Part shown: piece after piece, positions 8,673 through 16,817 of the stretch | Layout: every line of letters starts with the position of its first letter | Position numbering within the stretch: the stretch's first letter is position 1 | Source of the DNA: Streptomyces marianii | GTDB lineage: Bacteria > Actinomycetota > Actinomycetes > Streptomycetales > Streptomycetaceae | Length of the DNA: 64,000 nucleotides | Direction of reading: 5' to 3' | NCBI RefSeq assembly: GCF_005795905.1 | Contig: NZ_VAWE01000001.1 | Coordinates: 3,506,501-3,570,500 of the forward strand | The notes under the pieces: generated by a model | Seen by the model: only the letters and a program-made list of their open reading frames with translations | What the model was told of the DNA's origin: nothing | Databases searched by the model: none | Program-made: the position numbers and the translations under genes

Positions 8673-9197
8673 TCAGACCAGCGGGAGCAGCATCGTGATG
8701 TCGTCGCGGTAGTCGCCGTCGGAGACGCGGATCGCGTCGGGCACCCGCCCGACCTCCTTGTAGCCGCACGAGGCGTAGAACCGCTCGAGTCCGGCGCCGC
8801 CACGGCAGGTGAGCCGTATCGCGTCGATCCCGCTCATCCCGCGTGCGGCGCCGGCGGCCGCGGCGAGCAGGTCCCGCCCGTACCCCTTGCCCTGGTGCCG
8901 GGGGTGCACCATCACCGTGTAGAGCCAGAGCCAGTGACGCATCAGCCGGTGCGCGTTGAACGTGAGGAACACTGCGGCCGCGACCTGCCCGTCCTCGTCG
9001 AGCCCGACGAGCAGCCGCGACCGCCCCTCGGCCATCGCCACCAGGTGCCGCACCAGTTCGGGACGCACGTCCTCCGTGCTCACCGGCGGTACGAACCCGA
9101 CGGCCCCGTCGGCGTTGCTCACGTCCGTCCAGAGCGCCAGGATCCCGTCGCGGAGTGCGGGGTCGACAGGCGGATCCAGCGTGAATTCCAGAGCCAT
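8673..9197 (-). CDS. GNAT family N-acetyltransferase
   Basis: A 174-residue acetyl-CoA-dependent acyltransferase. Motif A reads VMVHPRHQGKGYGRDLL, the acetyl-CoA pyrophosphate loop, followed by a C-terminal GLERFYASCGYKEVGR motif B. The N-terminal substrate part (WTDVSNADGAVGFVPPV) resembles a subset of uncharacterised Streptomyces GNATs. ATG 9197 is the only sensible start. It is transcribed in the same direction as mqnE upstream but separated by a hairpin, so probably not one operon. Acceptor unknown. Confidence 0.88.
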   Translation of the reverse strand: MALEFTLDPPVDPALRDGILALWTDVSNADGAVGFVPPVSTEDVRPELVRHLVAMAEGRSRLLVGLDEDGQVAAAVFLTFNAHRLMRHWLWLYTVMVHPRHQGKGYGRDLLAAAAGAARGMSGIDAIRLTCRGGAGLERFYASCGYKEVGRVPDAIRVSDGDYRDDITMLLPLV

Positions 9198-9216
9198 GAC
9201 CCGACGATAACAACGC

Positions 9217-9253
9217 CCCGGCCCCTGTCCGGACGCCCCGGAAAGGGGCCGGG
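9217..9253 (-). terminator. Probable terminator after mqnE
   Basis: Ten-base stem CCCGGCCCCT / AGGGGCCGGG (9217-9226, 9244-9253) with a 17-base loop, between the mqnE stop and the GNAT start. The loop is long, so confidence is moderate. Confidence 0.45.
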
Positions 9254-9338
9254 CACGCCCTCGCGGGCGGGTGGGACCGGGGCGCGACCGCCTCGGGTCC
9301 GGCTCCGTGCGGGCCGGATGCGTGCGGGGCCGGGTACG

Positions 9339-10502
9339 TCAGACGCGCATGGGCTGCGGCGACTCACGGCGGTCGCCGTCGGGGCCGGGGTACTCGCGGA
9401 TGACCTCGTAGCGGGTGTTCCGCTCGACCGGGCGGAAGCCCGCGTCACGGATGAGCTCCAGCAGGTCGTCGCGCGTCAGCTTGTTCGGCGTGCCGTAGTT
9501 GTCCGCGTCGTGGGTGATCTTGTACTCGACGACCGAGCCGTCCATGTCGTCCGCGCCGTGCTGGAGCGCCAGTTGCGCGGTCTGCACCCCGTGCATCACC
9601 CAGAAGACCTTGACGTGCGGGACGTTGTCGAAGAGCAGCCGGGAGACCGCGAACGTCTTCAGTGCCTCGGCGCCCGTCGCCATCGTCGTGCGGGCCTGGA
9701 GCCGGTTGCGGACCTTGCCGTCCTTCATGTCGACGAAGTCGTGCTGGTACCGCAGAGGGATGAAGACCTGGAATCCGCCGGTCTCGTCCTGCAGTTCGCG
9801 CAGCCGCAGGACGTGGTCCACGCGGTGGCGGGGCTCCTCGATGTGCCCGTACAGCATCGTGGACGGGGTCTTCAGGCCCTTCTCGTGCGCGAGGCGGTGG
9901 ATCCGGGACCAGTCCTCCCAGTGGGTGCGGTGGTCCACGATGTGCTGACGGACCTCCCAGTCGAAGATCTCGGCGCCGCCGCCGGTCAGCGACTCCAGCC
10001 CGGCGTCGATGAGTTCGTCCAGGATCTCCGAGGCGGTCAGCCCCGAGATGGTCTCGAAGTGGTGGATCTCGGTCGCGGTGAAGGCCTTCAGTGAGACGTT
10101 CGGCAGCGCCTGCTTCAGTTCGCGCAGTGACCGGGGGTAGTAGCGCCAGGGGAGGTTCGGGTGGAGCCCGTTGACGATGTGCAGCTCCGTGAGGTTCTCG
10201 CTCTCCATCGCCTTGGCGAGGCGGACGGCCTCCTCGATGCGCATCGTGTACGCGTCCTTCTCGCCCGGTTTGCGCTGGAACGAGCAGTACGCACACGACG
10301 CCGTGCAGACGTTCGTCATGTTGAGGTGGCGGTTGACGTTGAAGTGGACCACGTCACCGTTCTTGCGCGTACGGACCTCGTGCGCGAGGCCGCCCAGCCA
10401 GGCCAGGTCGTCCGACCCGTACAGGGCGATGCCGTCCTCACGACTCAGCCGCTCGCCGGCCCGGACCTTCTCCTCCAGCTCGCGCTTGAGCCCCGCGTCC
10501 AT
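9339..10502 (-). CDS. mqnE: Aminofutalosine synthase MqnE (radical SAM)
   Basis: Second enzyme of the futalosine pathway: using S-adenosylmethionine, it adds the adenosyl radical to the MqnA product and rearranges it to 6-amino-6-deoxyfutalosine. The 387-residue protein carries the radical-SAM cluster motif CTASCAYC (Cys66, Cys70, Cys73) for a [4Fe-4S] centre, followed by SFQRKPGEKDAY, the GGGAEIFD segment and FIPLRYQHDF typical of MqnE rather than the cyclase MqnC. Start ATG 10502. It lies among other menaquinone genes but has its own upstream space of about 260 bases with no gene visible. Confidence 0.95.
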   Translation of the reverse strand: MDAGLKRELEEKVRAGERLSREDGIALYGSDDLAWLGGLAHEVRTRKNGDVVHFNVNRHLNMTNVCTASCAYCSFQRKPGEKDAYTMRIEEAVRLAKAMESENLTELHIVNGLHPNLPWRYYPRSLRELKQALPNVSLKAFTATEIHHFETISGLTASEILDELIDAGLESLTGGGAEIFDWEVRQHIVDHRTHWEDWSRIHRLAHEKGLKTPSTMLYGHIEEPRHRVDHVLRLRELQDETGGFQVFIPLRYQHDFVDMKDGKVRNRLQARTTMATGAEALKTFAVSRLLFDNVPHVKVFWVMHGVQTAQLALQHGADDMDGSVVEYKITHDADNYGTPNKLTRDDLLELIRDAGFRPVERNTRYEVIREYPGPDGDRRESPQPMRV

Positions 10503-10763
10503 GCGGCCGCCTCCCAGATGTCCTCGTACTGCGCTCGTCCCAGGGCCTTTTCCCGGGAGCGCCTCCGGGGTTCGCCGGAGGCCCCACCCACGTTACGCCC
10601 AAGGGCCGTCCCGCAATCCCCGGGGGACCAGCGCGGCGGCGTCGGATGCGGCGGGCCGCAAGGCGGAGAATCGTCCTCATACCGGGCGTATTCGGATGAT
10701 TCGACAACACGGCGAGGCGCCGTGGCCGTTGCCCGCCCGCCCGCCGGGGATCGCGGGACAGCC

Positions 10764-11219
10764 TCAGACCTCCTCGGGCAGGTCCCCGACCCGGTTCTCC
10801 CACTTCGTGGACAGCACGATGGTGGTACGTGTCCGCGAAACGCCCTTCGTCCCCGACAGCCGGCGGATCGTCTTCTCGAGTCCGTCGACGTCGCTGGCGC
10901 GGACCTTGAGCATGTACGAGTCGTCGCCCGCGATGAACCAGCAGTCCTCGATCTCCGCCAGGTCGCGCAGCCGGTGCGCCACGTCCTCGTGGTCCGCGGC
11001 GTCGGAGAGGGAGATCCCGATCAGCGCGGTGACGCCGAGACCGAGCGAGGCGGCGTCGACCGTCGCCCGGTAGCCGGTGATGACGCCCGCGGCCTCCAGG
11101 CGGTTGATGCGGTCGGTGACGGAGGGACCGGAGAGTCCCACGAGCCGGCCGAGCTCTGCGTACGAGGCCCTGCCGTTCTCGCGCAGGGCCTGGATGAGCT
11201 GCCTATCCACGGCGTCCAT
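10764..11219 (-). CDS. Lrp/AsnC family transcriptional regulator
   Basis: A 151-residue feast/famine regulator: an N-terminal winged helix-turn-helix (MDAVDRQLIQALRENGRASY through SGPSVTDRINRLEAAGVITGY) followed by an alpha-beta RAM domain (YMLKVRASDVDGLEKTIRRL), which binds amino acids and drives octamer formation. ATG 11219 has GGAAGG nine bases upstream; the longer frame from 11306 adds an unlikely leader. No target gene is adjacent now: the space upstream ends at the inserted IS element at 11386, and the divergent neighbour it may once have had is not visible. Confidence 0.9.
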   Translation of the reverse strand: MDAVDRQLIQALRENGRASYAELGRLVGLSGPSVTDRINRLEAAGVITGYRATVDAASLGLGVTALIGISLSDAADHEDVAHRLRDLAEIEDCWFIAGDDSYMLKVRASDVDGLEKTIRRLSGTKGVSRTRTTIVLSTKWENRVGDLPEEV

Positions 11220-11381
11220 ATGCCTGAGCCTTCCATTATTCATCGCTACCGCAATTTTACGTGTGAAATCCAAGGCATGCAGGGTGAACACCCCCGCGCT
11301 GCCCATGCGTGTCCGAACGATCGGGAACAGGGACGGCCGGTCCCGCCGGCCGCCCGGCCCCGTCGCCGATCGATCGGTCGG

Positions 11382-11385
11382 CTAG
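11382..11385 (+). repeat. Left CTAG target-site duplication
   Basis: CTAG directly before the left inverted repeat of the IS element; the matching copy is at 13896-13899. Confidence 0.75.
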
Positions 11386-11558
11386 GAGCGTGTCCCAGTA
11401 ATCAACGCCGGGCCTGTCATCGGGCGACTGCTCTGCTCGCCCGAAACTTGATGTCGTATTGCCGCCAGAGTTGGCGTCTCGCTCGCGAGAGAGTCGGCGA
11501 CGGTTCGTGTTCCTGATCGCGGACCTGTCCGTCTGGCACTCCGCGAAAGGCACAGCGC

Positions 11559-12197
11559 ATGCACGTCGTCCCCGGGCTCAAGGTCTTGTACTTCGGAACT
11601 CCGGTGGTGCTGATCAGCTCACTCAACGAGGACGGCACTGCGAACCTCGCGCCGATGTCCTCAGCGTGGTGGCTGGACCAGTCCTGCATGCTCGGTCTCG
11701 GCAACAACGCCCAGACCACCGCGAACCTGCTGCGGGAAGGCGAATGCGTGCTCAATCTGCCCTCGTCGGCGATGGTCGATGCCGTCGACCGGATCGCGCT
11801 CACCACCGGGAAGCCGGCCATGCCGGACTACAAGGCGAAGCAGGGCTACCGGTACGAGCCGGACAAGTTCTCGACCGCGCAGTTGACCGAGCAGGCATCG
11901 GATCTGGTCCGGGCCCCCAGGGTTGCGGAATGCCCGGTCCAGATGGAATGCAGGGTCGTCGCGGCCCATCCTTTCGGCGGTCCCGAACCGCATGCCACCG
12001 CCTTCGAGGTCGAGGTCCTTCGCGCCCATGTCGAGGAAAACCTGGTCATCCCGGGGACGCACTACGTGGACCCGCTCGGCTGGGACCCTCTGATCATGAA
12101 GTTCTGCGAGTTCTTCGGCGGGGGACGCAACGTTCACCCGTCGAGACTCGCCGAGGGCTGGAGCATGCCCCACCAGCTCCGGTCGGCGACCGCCTGA
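11559..12197 (+). CDS. Flavin-reductase-like (FMN-binding split barrel) protein inside the IS element
   Basis: A 212-residue protein of the flavoredoxin / flavin reductase-like family: PVVLISSLNEDGTANLAP followed by SSAWWLDQSCMLGLG, typical of FMN-binding split barrels. It may bind FMN and reduce flavin or act as an oxidoreductase. AAAGG lies eight bases before ATG 11559. It is in the same direction as the transposase, 40 bases upstream of it, and both lie within the terminal repeats, so it appears to be a passenger. Its substrate and any benefit to the element are unknown. Confidence 0.82.
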   Translation: MHVVPGLKVLYFGTPVVLISSLNEDGTANLAPMSSAWWLDQSCMLGLGNNAQTTANLLREGECVLNLPSSAMVDAVDRIALTTGKPAMPDYKAKQGYRYEPDKFSTAQLTEQASDLVRAPRVAECPVQMECRVVAAHPFGGPEPHATAFEVEVLRAHVEENLVIPGTHYVDPLGWDPLIMKFCEFFGGGRNVHPSRLAEGWSMPHQLRSATA

Positions 12198-12237
12198 ACA
12201 GGCATCCGGCGCCCTCATCCATATCTCGTGACCATTC

Positions 12238-13755
12238 ATGCGGGATGATCTCGGTATGCGTGATGGGGATGGGCTGTTCGAGGTCGAGCCGGTCGGTAAG
12301 AAACGGCCGCAGGGCCGTCCGACCGCGGTGAACAAGACGTTCCGGGCGTTCGACCCACGCCAGGTCCTGCTGTTGCCGCCGTCGCTGGACGACTGGCTGC
12401 CCGAGGACCACCTGGCCCGGTTCGTCGCCGACCTGGTCGACGAGGTGCTCGACCTCGGGCCGGTCCTGGCGGACTACACCGAAAAGCGCGGCTACCCGCC
12501 CTACGACCCGCGGCTGATGGTGCGGCTGCTGATCTACGGATACACCACCGGGGTGCGCTCCTCACGGGCGATCGAGCGCCGCCTGGCCGACGACGTCGCG
12601 TTCCGGTTCCTGGCCGCCGGCCAGGAACCGGACTTCCGCTCGATCGCCCGGTTTCGCCGCCGCCACCTCGATGCGCTCGCCGGTCTGTTCGCCCAGTCGC
12701 TGCACCTCGCGACCAAGCTCGGCATGGTCAAGATGGGACGCGTCGCGCTGGACGGCACGAAACTTGAGGCCAGCGCCTCCAAGCACAAGGCGATGAGCTA
12801 CGGTCGCCTGGTCGACAAGGAAGAACGCATCGAGGCCGAGATCGCACAGCTGGAGGCACAGGCCCAGGCCCTGCTGGCCGACGCGGAGGCCATCGATGAA
12901 GCCGAGGACCACGCCTTCGGCGTGGACGGCAAGGAGACGGACCTGCCCGCCGAACTGGACCGGCGTGAGAAGCGCCTGGCGAAGCTGCAGGCCGCCCGCA
13001 CGCAGATTGAGGCCGAGGCCGCTGACAAGGCCCGCAAGCATGCCGAGGACAAGGAACGCCGCCGTCAAGAGCGCGCCGACATCCACGACGGGCAGGCCGT
13101 CACCAGCGCCGGGGAGAAGGCCGCCAAGGCGGCACGCCCCAAGCCGAAGGCGCAGGCCAACTTCACCGACCCCGACTCGCGGATCATGAAGAACAGCGAC
13201 GGCGCCTACATCCAGGCCTACAACGCCCAAGCCGTCGTCGACGAAGAACACCAGGTCATCACCGCCGCCGACGTGACGACAAACCCTTCGGATGCGCTGA
13301 ACTACACCACGATGCTCGACCAGTCCGCCGCCAACACCGGCGTTCATCCCAAGCAGGCCCTGGTCGACGCCGGCTACTGCTCCGAGACCAACCTCGAAGC
13401 AGCGCGAGAGCGCCATCTGGCCTGCGGCACCGACACCTTCATGGCCACCGGCCGGCTGACCCACGACGAGCAGGTCCCGCCCGCACCGCGCGGACGCATA
13501 CCCAAGGACGCCACACTCAAAGAGCGCATGGCCCACAAGCTGCGGACCAAGCCGGGCAAGGCCGCCTACAGCCGCCGCAAGGCCATCGTCGAACCCGTCT
13601 TCGGACAGATCATGACTTGCCAGGACGGCCGCCAGCTCCTCCTGCGCGGCGAGGACGGTGCCCGTGGTGAATGGCGACTGCTGGCGGCCTGCCACAACCT
13701 TCGCAAGATCTTCCGACACGCCGGGACCGCCGGGCTCGCCGGCCTGACCGGGTAA
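12238..13755 (+). CDS. IS1182 family transposase
   Basis: A full-length, uninterrupted 505-residue DDE transposase. The N-terminal DUF772 domain covers about 30-130 (LPEDHLARFVADLVDEV, GYPPYDPRLMVRLLIYGYTT, ERRLADDVAFRFLA). Catalytic acids appear in VALDGTKLEA, LVDAGYCSE and RRKAIVEPVFGQ. A long, charged coiled-coil insertion (about 185-310, many Glu/Lys/Ala) separates the first and second acids, as usual for this family. The start may instead be ATG 12256, seven codons in. With all motifs and both ends present, the element could still move. Confidence 0.93.
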   Translation: MRDDLGMRDGDGLFEVEPVGKKRPQGRPTAVNKTFRAFDPRQVLLLPPSLDDWLPEDHLARFVADLVDEVLDLGPVLADYTEKRGYPPYDPRLMVRLLIYGYTTGVRSSRAIERRLADDVAFRFLAAGQEPDFRSIARFRRRHLDALAGLFAQSLHLATKLGMVKMGRVALDGTKLEASASKHKAMSYGRLVDKEERIEAEIAQLEAQAQALLADAEAIDEAEDHAFGVDGKETDLPAELDRREKRLAKLQAARTQIEAEAADKARKHAEDKERRRQERADIHDGQAVTSAGEKAAKAARPKPKAQANFTDPDSRIMKNSDGAYIQAYNAQAVVDEEHQVITAADVTTNPSDALNYTTMLDQSAANTGVHPKQALVDAGYCSETNLEAARERHLACGTDTFMATGRLTHDEQVPPAPRGRIPKDATLKERMAHKLRTKPGKAAYSRRKAIVEPVFGQIMTCQDGRQLLLRGEDGARGEWRLLAACHNLRKIFRHAGTAGLAGLTG

Positions 13756-13895
13756 CCCACCAGGCCTCCCCGGCCACACCACGAGCCCTGCACCTGGCAG
13801 ACCCCCACCGAAGCCCCACAGACCCCGACAGGCCCTCCGCAACCGATCCGCCGACCACAGAAGCCGAGCCGCTTGCTCGTTACTGACCCACGCTC

Positions 13896-13899
13896 CTAG
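13896..13899 (+). repeat. Right CTAG target-site duplication (contains the ubiX stop)
   Basis: CTAG directly after the right inverted repeat. On the minus strand its first three plus-strand bases read TAG, the stop codon of ubiX. Confidence 0.75.
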
Positions 13900-14561
13900 T
13901 CGGCCCTGGAGCCCCCCAGCTCTCCCTCCCAGCGGCGGTACAGGTCGTGCACGACGCCCGCCGCGTCCAGCACCCGCCCCGCCACGAAGTCCACCAGGTC
14001 CTGGATATGCGTCGCTCCCGCGTAGAAGGCGGGGGACGCGGGCAGGACCACCGCGCCCGCCTCGTCCAGCGCCACCAGGTGCCGCAGGGTCTGGCCGCCC
14101 AGCGGGGTCTCCCGCACGGCCACCACGAGCTTCCGGCGTTCCTTGAGCGTGACGCTCGCCGCCCGCTGGAGCAGGTCCTTGGACAGCCCGAGCGCCACAC
14201 CGGCGACGCAGGCGGTGGACGCCGGCACGATCAGCATGCCCTTCACCGGGTACGACCCCGAGGACGGTCCGGCGGCCAGGTCACCGGCCGCCCAGTGGCG
14301 CACCTCGCTCACGTCCACCCGGAAGGTCCCGGGCTTGCCGTCCGCGCCGCGCTCCAGCCAGGTGCGCAGATCGTCCTGCCAGCGCGCGTCCCGGAACGCG
14401 ATCCCCGTCTCGTCGAGCAAGGTGAGCCGCGAGGCCCGCGACACCACCAGGTCGACGCTCTCACCGGCGTCGAGCAGCCCGCGCAGTACGGCTGCGGCGT
14501 AGGGAGTCCCGGACGCCCCGGAGACCCCGACGACCCACGGGGTGCGGTTGGCGTCGTTCAT
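13896..14561 (-). CDS. ubiX: UbiX family flavin prenyltransferase
   Basis: Makes prenylated FMN by joining a dimethylallyl group to reduced FMN; the cofactor is required by UbiD decarboxylases such as the one at 16814. The 221-residue protein has the FMN-binding GVSGASGTPYAAAVLRGLL near the N-terminus, MLIVPASTACVAGVALGLSK, and the late RRKLVVAVRETPLGGQTLRH signature. It probably corresponds to MqnM, the partner of MqnL. Its TAG stop is the edge of the inserted IS element, so the 3-prime flank is now element sequence and any original downstream terminator has been displaced. Confidence 0.95.
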   Translation of the reverse strand: MNDANRTPWVVGVSGASGTPYAAAVLRGLLDAGESVDLVVSRASRLTLLDETGIAFRDARWQDDLRTWLERGADGKPGTFRVDVSEVRHWAAGDLAAGPSSGSYPVKGMLIVPASTACVAGVALGLSKDLLQRAASVTLKERRKLVVAVRETPLGGQTLRHLVALDEAGAVVLPASPAFYAGATHIQDLVDFVAGRVLDAAGVVHDLYRRWEGELGGSRAD

Positions 14562-14653
14562 GGGATTGAGCCTATCCGGCCACCGGGTGGCGGAACTGAG
14601 TCAGGTGCCCCGGACGTTTCCGGGGAGAGACGCGGGAATCACAGGGGGCCACG

Positions 14654-15253
14654 ATGTCGACAGCCTCGCTCGAGCCGAGCCGGACCGACCGGGCGAAGGC
14701 GGCCGGCAAGCTGGTGCTTGCCTGGGTGGCGCTGCTGTGGGCGCTGGAGGTGGTCGACCACGCCACGGGCCACAGCCTCGACGCGTACGGGATCACACCG
14801 CGCGAGCCCGGTGAACTGGCGGACGTCGTCCCGGCGTCCTTCCTCCACTTCGGCTTCGACCATCTGGCGTCGAACACCGTTCCGCTGCTGGTCTTCGGCT
14901 TCCTCGCCGCACTCGGCGGCGTCCGCCGGTTCCTGGCCGTCGCCGCGCTGATCATCGTCGCCGACGGCGTCGGCGTCTGGCTGATATCGCCGCCGGGCTC
15001 GATCACGGCGGGCGCGTCCGGTCTCGTCTTCGGCCTCTTCGGCTATCTGCTGGTCCGCGGTTTCGTGGACCGGCGGCCGCTGGACATCGGCGTCGGTCTG
15101 CTCGTCGGCGCGATATGGGGCAGCTCGATCCTGCTGGGCCTCTCCCCCGCCAACACGGGCGTGAGCTGGCAGGGGCACCTCATCGGACTGGTGGCGGGCG
15201 TGGCGGCGGCCTTCATGTTCCGCCGCCGCAGACCGACCGCGACCACTGCCTGA
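14654..15253 (+). CDS. Rhomboid family intramembrane serine protease
   Basis: A 199-residue multi-spanning membrane protease. The catalytic dyad is visible: Ser122 in GASGLVFG and His175 in SWQGHLIG, with the HFGFDHLASN loop (65-74) that carries the conserved His and Asn of the first catalytic helix. Five to six transmembrane helices are predicted. It cleaves membrane-embedded substrates, which cannot be guessed here. It is divergent from ubiX, starting 92 bases away, with GGGGG ahead of the ATG. Confidence 0.9.
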   Translation: MSTASLEPSRTDRAKAAGKLVLAWVALLWALEVVDHATGHSLDAYGITPREPGELADVVPASFLHFGFDHLASNTVPLLVFGFLAALGGVRRFLAVAALIIVADGVGVWLISPPGSITAGASGLVFGLFGYLLVRGFVDRRPLDIGVGLLVGAIWGSSILLGLSPANTGVSWQGHLIGLVAGVAAAFMFRRRRPTATTA

Positions 15254-15297
15254 CGGGGCCGCTCGGGTCCGGACACGGGCCGGGGCGCGCGGCGTGC

Positions 15298-15888
15298 TCA
15301 GTCCCGGACCGCGGGATCCACGGGCAGTTCTCCCGTGTCCAGCGTGAGTCTTCCGACGCCCGTCTCCACGACCACCGTCTTGCCGTACGGCAGCGTGTCC
15401 CGGCCGAGATAGCCGTCCGGGCCGGGATTCCAGAGCGTGAGGCATTGAGCCTCGTAGGGGTCGAAGACCAGGTAGTGGGGGATGCCGCGCCTCGCGTAGG
15501 CCCGGTCCTTGATCTCGTAGTCGTTGCGGACGCTGCCCGGCGAGACCACCTCGACGGCGAGTTCGATGAGGTCGGGTGAGTAGGCGCTCAGGTTCTTCTC
15601 GCTCTCGGCCCTCGGGATGACGGCGAGGTCCGGGCAGAACTCGTTCGCGTCGTCGAACGGGATCGTGACGTCGCTGATGAAGTCCCACTCGTCGGAGAGC
15701 TGGGCCTCCAGGGCATTCCACACCGCCCTGATCGTCTTGGCGTGGTGCGGTTCGACCGGGCTCATCACGATGGCACCCTCGACGATCTCCGTCCGGTAGC
15801 CCGGGAACATGCCCTCGAGACGGCTGAGCTGCGAGTGCAGACGGTCGATCTCCGAGACGGTGACGGTCACATCGGCCTCCCTGTCCAT
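15298..15888 (-). CDS. Uma2 family (DUF820) PD-(D/E)XK nuclease-fold protein
   Basis: A 196-residue protein of the large Uma2/DUF820 family with a restriction-endonuclease-like core: EFCPDLAVI, then IELAVEVVSPGSVRNDYEIK, where the Asp, Glu and Lys form the usual metal-binding triad, followed by YARRGIPHYLVFDP. Such proteins are common in Streptomyces; nuclease activity is inferred from fold and their role is unknown. The start ATG 15888 fits the family length; the longer frame reading from 16455 runs across mqnP and is not coding. Confidence 0.85.
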   Translation of the reverse strand: MDREADVTVTVSEIDRLHSQLSRLEGMFPGYRTEIVEGAIVMSPVEPHHAKTIRAVWNALEAQLSDEWDFISDVTIPFDDANEFCPDLAVIPRAESEKNLSAYSPDLIELAVEVVSPGSVRNDYEIKDRAYARRGIPHYLVFDPYEAQCLTLWNPGPDGYLGRDTLPYGKTVVVETGVGRLTLDTGELPVDPAVRD

Positions 15889-15914
15889 GCACTCGATGGT
15901 AGGCCGCACGGTAC

Positions 15915-16817
15915 CTACGGGGTGAGGCCCCGAACGCCCAGATCGATCAGGGCGCACACGAACAGGGCAATGCCGATGAAGCCGTTGACGGTGAAGAAGG
16001 CCCGGTTCAGCCGGGAAAGGTCGTGCGGCGTCACGATCGTGTGCTCGTAGACGAACGCGACCGCGACGATCACCAGACCCAGCCAGAGGAAGAGCCCGGC
16101 GCCGGTGGCGAGGGCGTACCAGACGAAGAGGGCCATCGTCACGGCATGGCAGGCCCGGGCGCCCCACAGGGCCGCCGGGATGCCGAAGCGGGCCGGTACG
16201 GACAGCACGCCCTGGGCCCGGTCGGCCTGGACGTCCTGGCAGGCGAAGATCAGGTCGAAGCCGCCGATCCACACCCCGACCGCCAGTCCGAGGATCACCG
16301 CGTCCCACGACCAGGCCCCCGTCACCGCCAGCCAGGCCCCGACGGGCCCCATGGCCTGGGCGAGTCCCAGGATCGCGTGCGGGAAGTTCGTGAAGCGCTT
16401 CCCGTACGGATAGACCACCATCGGAACGACCGCGACCGGCGCGAGTGCCAGGCACAGGGGGTTGAGCAGGGCGGCGGCGCCGAGGAAGACCACGACGGCG
16501 ATGCCCGCCCCGGTCCAGGCGGACCGCACCGACACCGCTCCGGTCACCAGTTCGCGGCCGGCCGTCCGGGGGTTGCGGGCGTCGATCTCCCGGTCGATGA
16601 TCCGGTTGCAGGCCATGGCGAACGTCCTCAGGCCCACCATGGCGACGGTGACGAGCAGCAGCGTCACCCAGTCGACGCTCCCGCCGCCCTCGTACATCGC
16701 GGTGAGCGCCGCGATGTACGCGAACGGCAGCGCGAAGACCGAGTGCTCGATCATCACCAGCCGCAGGAACGCCTTCGTCCGGCCGGGACCCGGCACCGTT
16801 GCCGCGGACGCGCTCAC
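15915..16817 (-). CDS. mqnP: UbiA-type polyprenyltransferase MqnP (menaquinone)
   Basis: Membrane prenyltransferase that attaches the isoprenoid tail to the aromatic menaquinone precursor of the futalosine branch. The 300-residue protein has about eight to nine transmembrane helices and both Asp-rich motifs: NRIIDREIDARNPRTAGREL and ACQDVQADRAQGV, which bind Mg-diphosphate. The GTG start at 16817 overlaps the mqnL stop (GTGA), showing translational coupling; the longer frame to 17051 is inside mqnL. Its partner genes mqnL and ubiX are adjacent, so the three work in consecutive or linked steps. Confidence 0.93.
   Translation of the reverse strand: MSASAATVPGPGRTKAFLRLVMIEHSVFALPFAYIAALTAMYEGGGSVDWVTLLLVTVAMVGLRTFAMACNRIIDREIDARNPRTAGRELVTGAVSVRSAWTGAGIAVVVFLGAAALLNPLCLALAPVAVVPMVVYPYGKRFTNFPHAILGLAQAMGPVGAWLAVTGAWSWDAVILGLAVGVWIGGFDLIFACQDVQADRAQGVLSVPARFGIPAALWGARACHAVTMALFVWYALATGAGLFLWLGLVIVAVAFVYEHTIVTPHDLSRLNRAFFTVNGFIGIALFVCALIDLGVRGLTP

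Larger units (their letters stand above)
11386..13895 (+). mobile_element. IS1182-type element with a passenger gene, 2510 bp
   Basis: The ends are imperfect inverted repeats: GAGCGTGTCCCAGTAA on the left and GAGCGTGGGTCAGTAA reading inward from the right (13 of 16 identical), bounded by CTAG on both sides. Inside are a flavin-reductase-like gene (11559-12197) and an intact IS1182-type transposase (12238-13755). The expected IS1182 element would carry only the transposase, so roughly 850 bases of the left part are extra. The right duplication coincides with the stop codon of ubiX, leaving that gene intact. No other terminal repeat is visible around 12200, so the two genes seem to share one pair of ends. 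Confidence 0.75.

Noticed and set aside
12562..13842. Long minus-strand frame of 426 codons opposite the transposase
   Set aside because: It is Gly/Val/Leu-rich antisense translation of the transposase gene with no recognisable domain or ribosome-binding site.
15298..16455. 385-codon frame extending the Uma2 gene upstream
   Set aside because: The extra 189 codons are antisense-like sequence across mqnP; the domain begins after ATG 15888.
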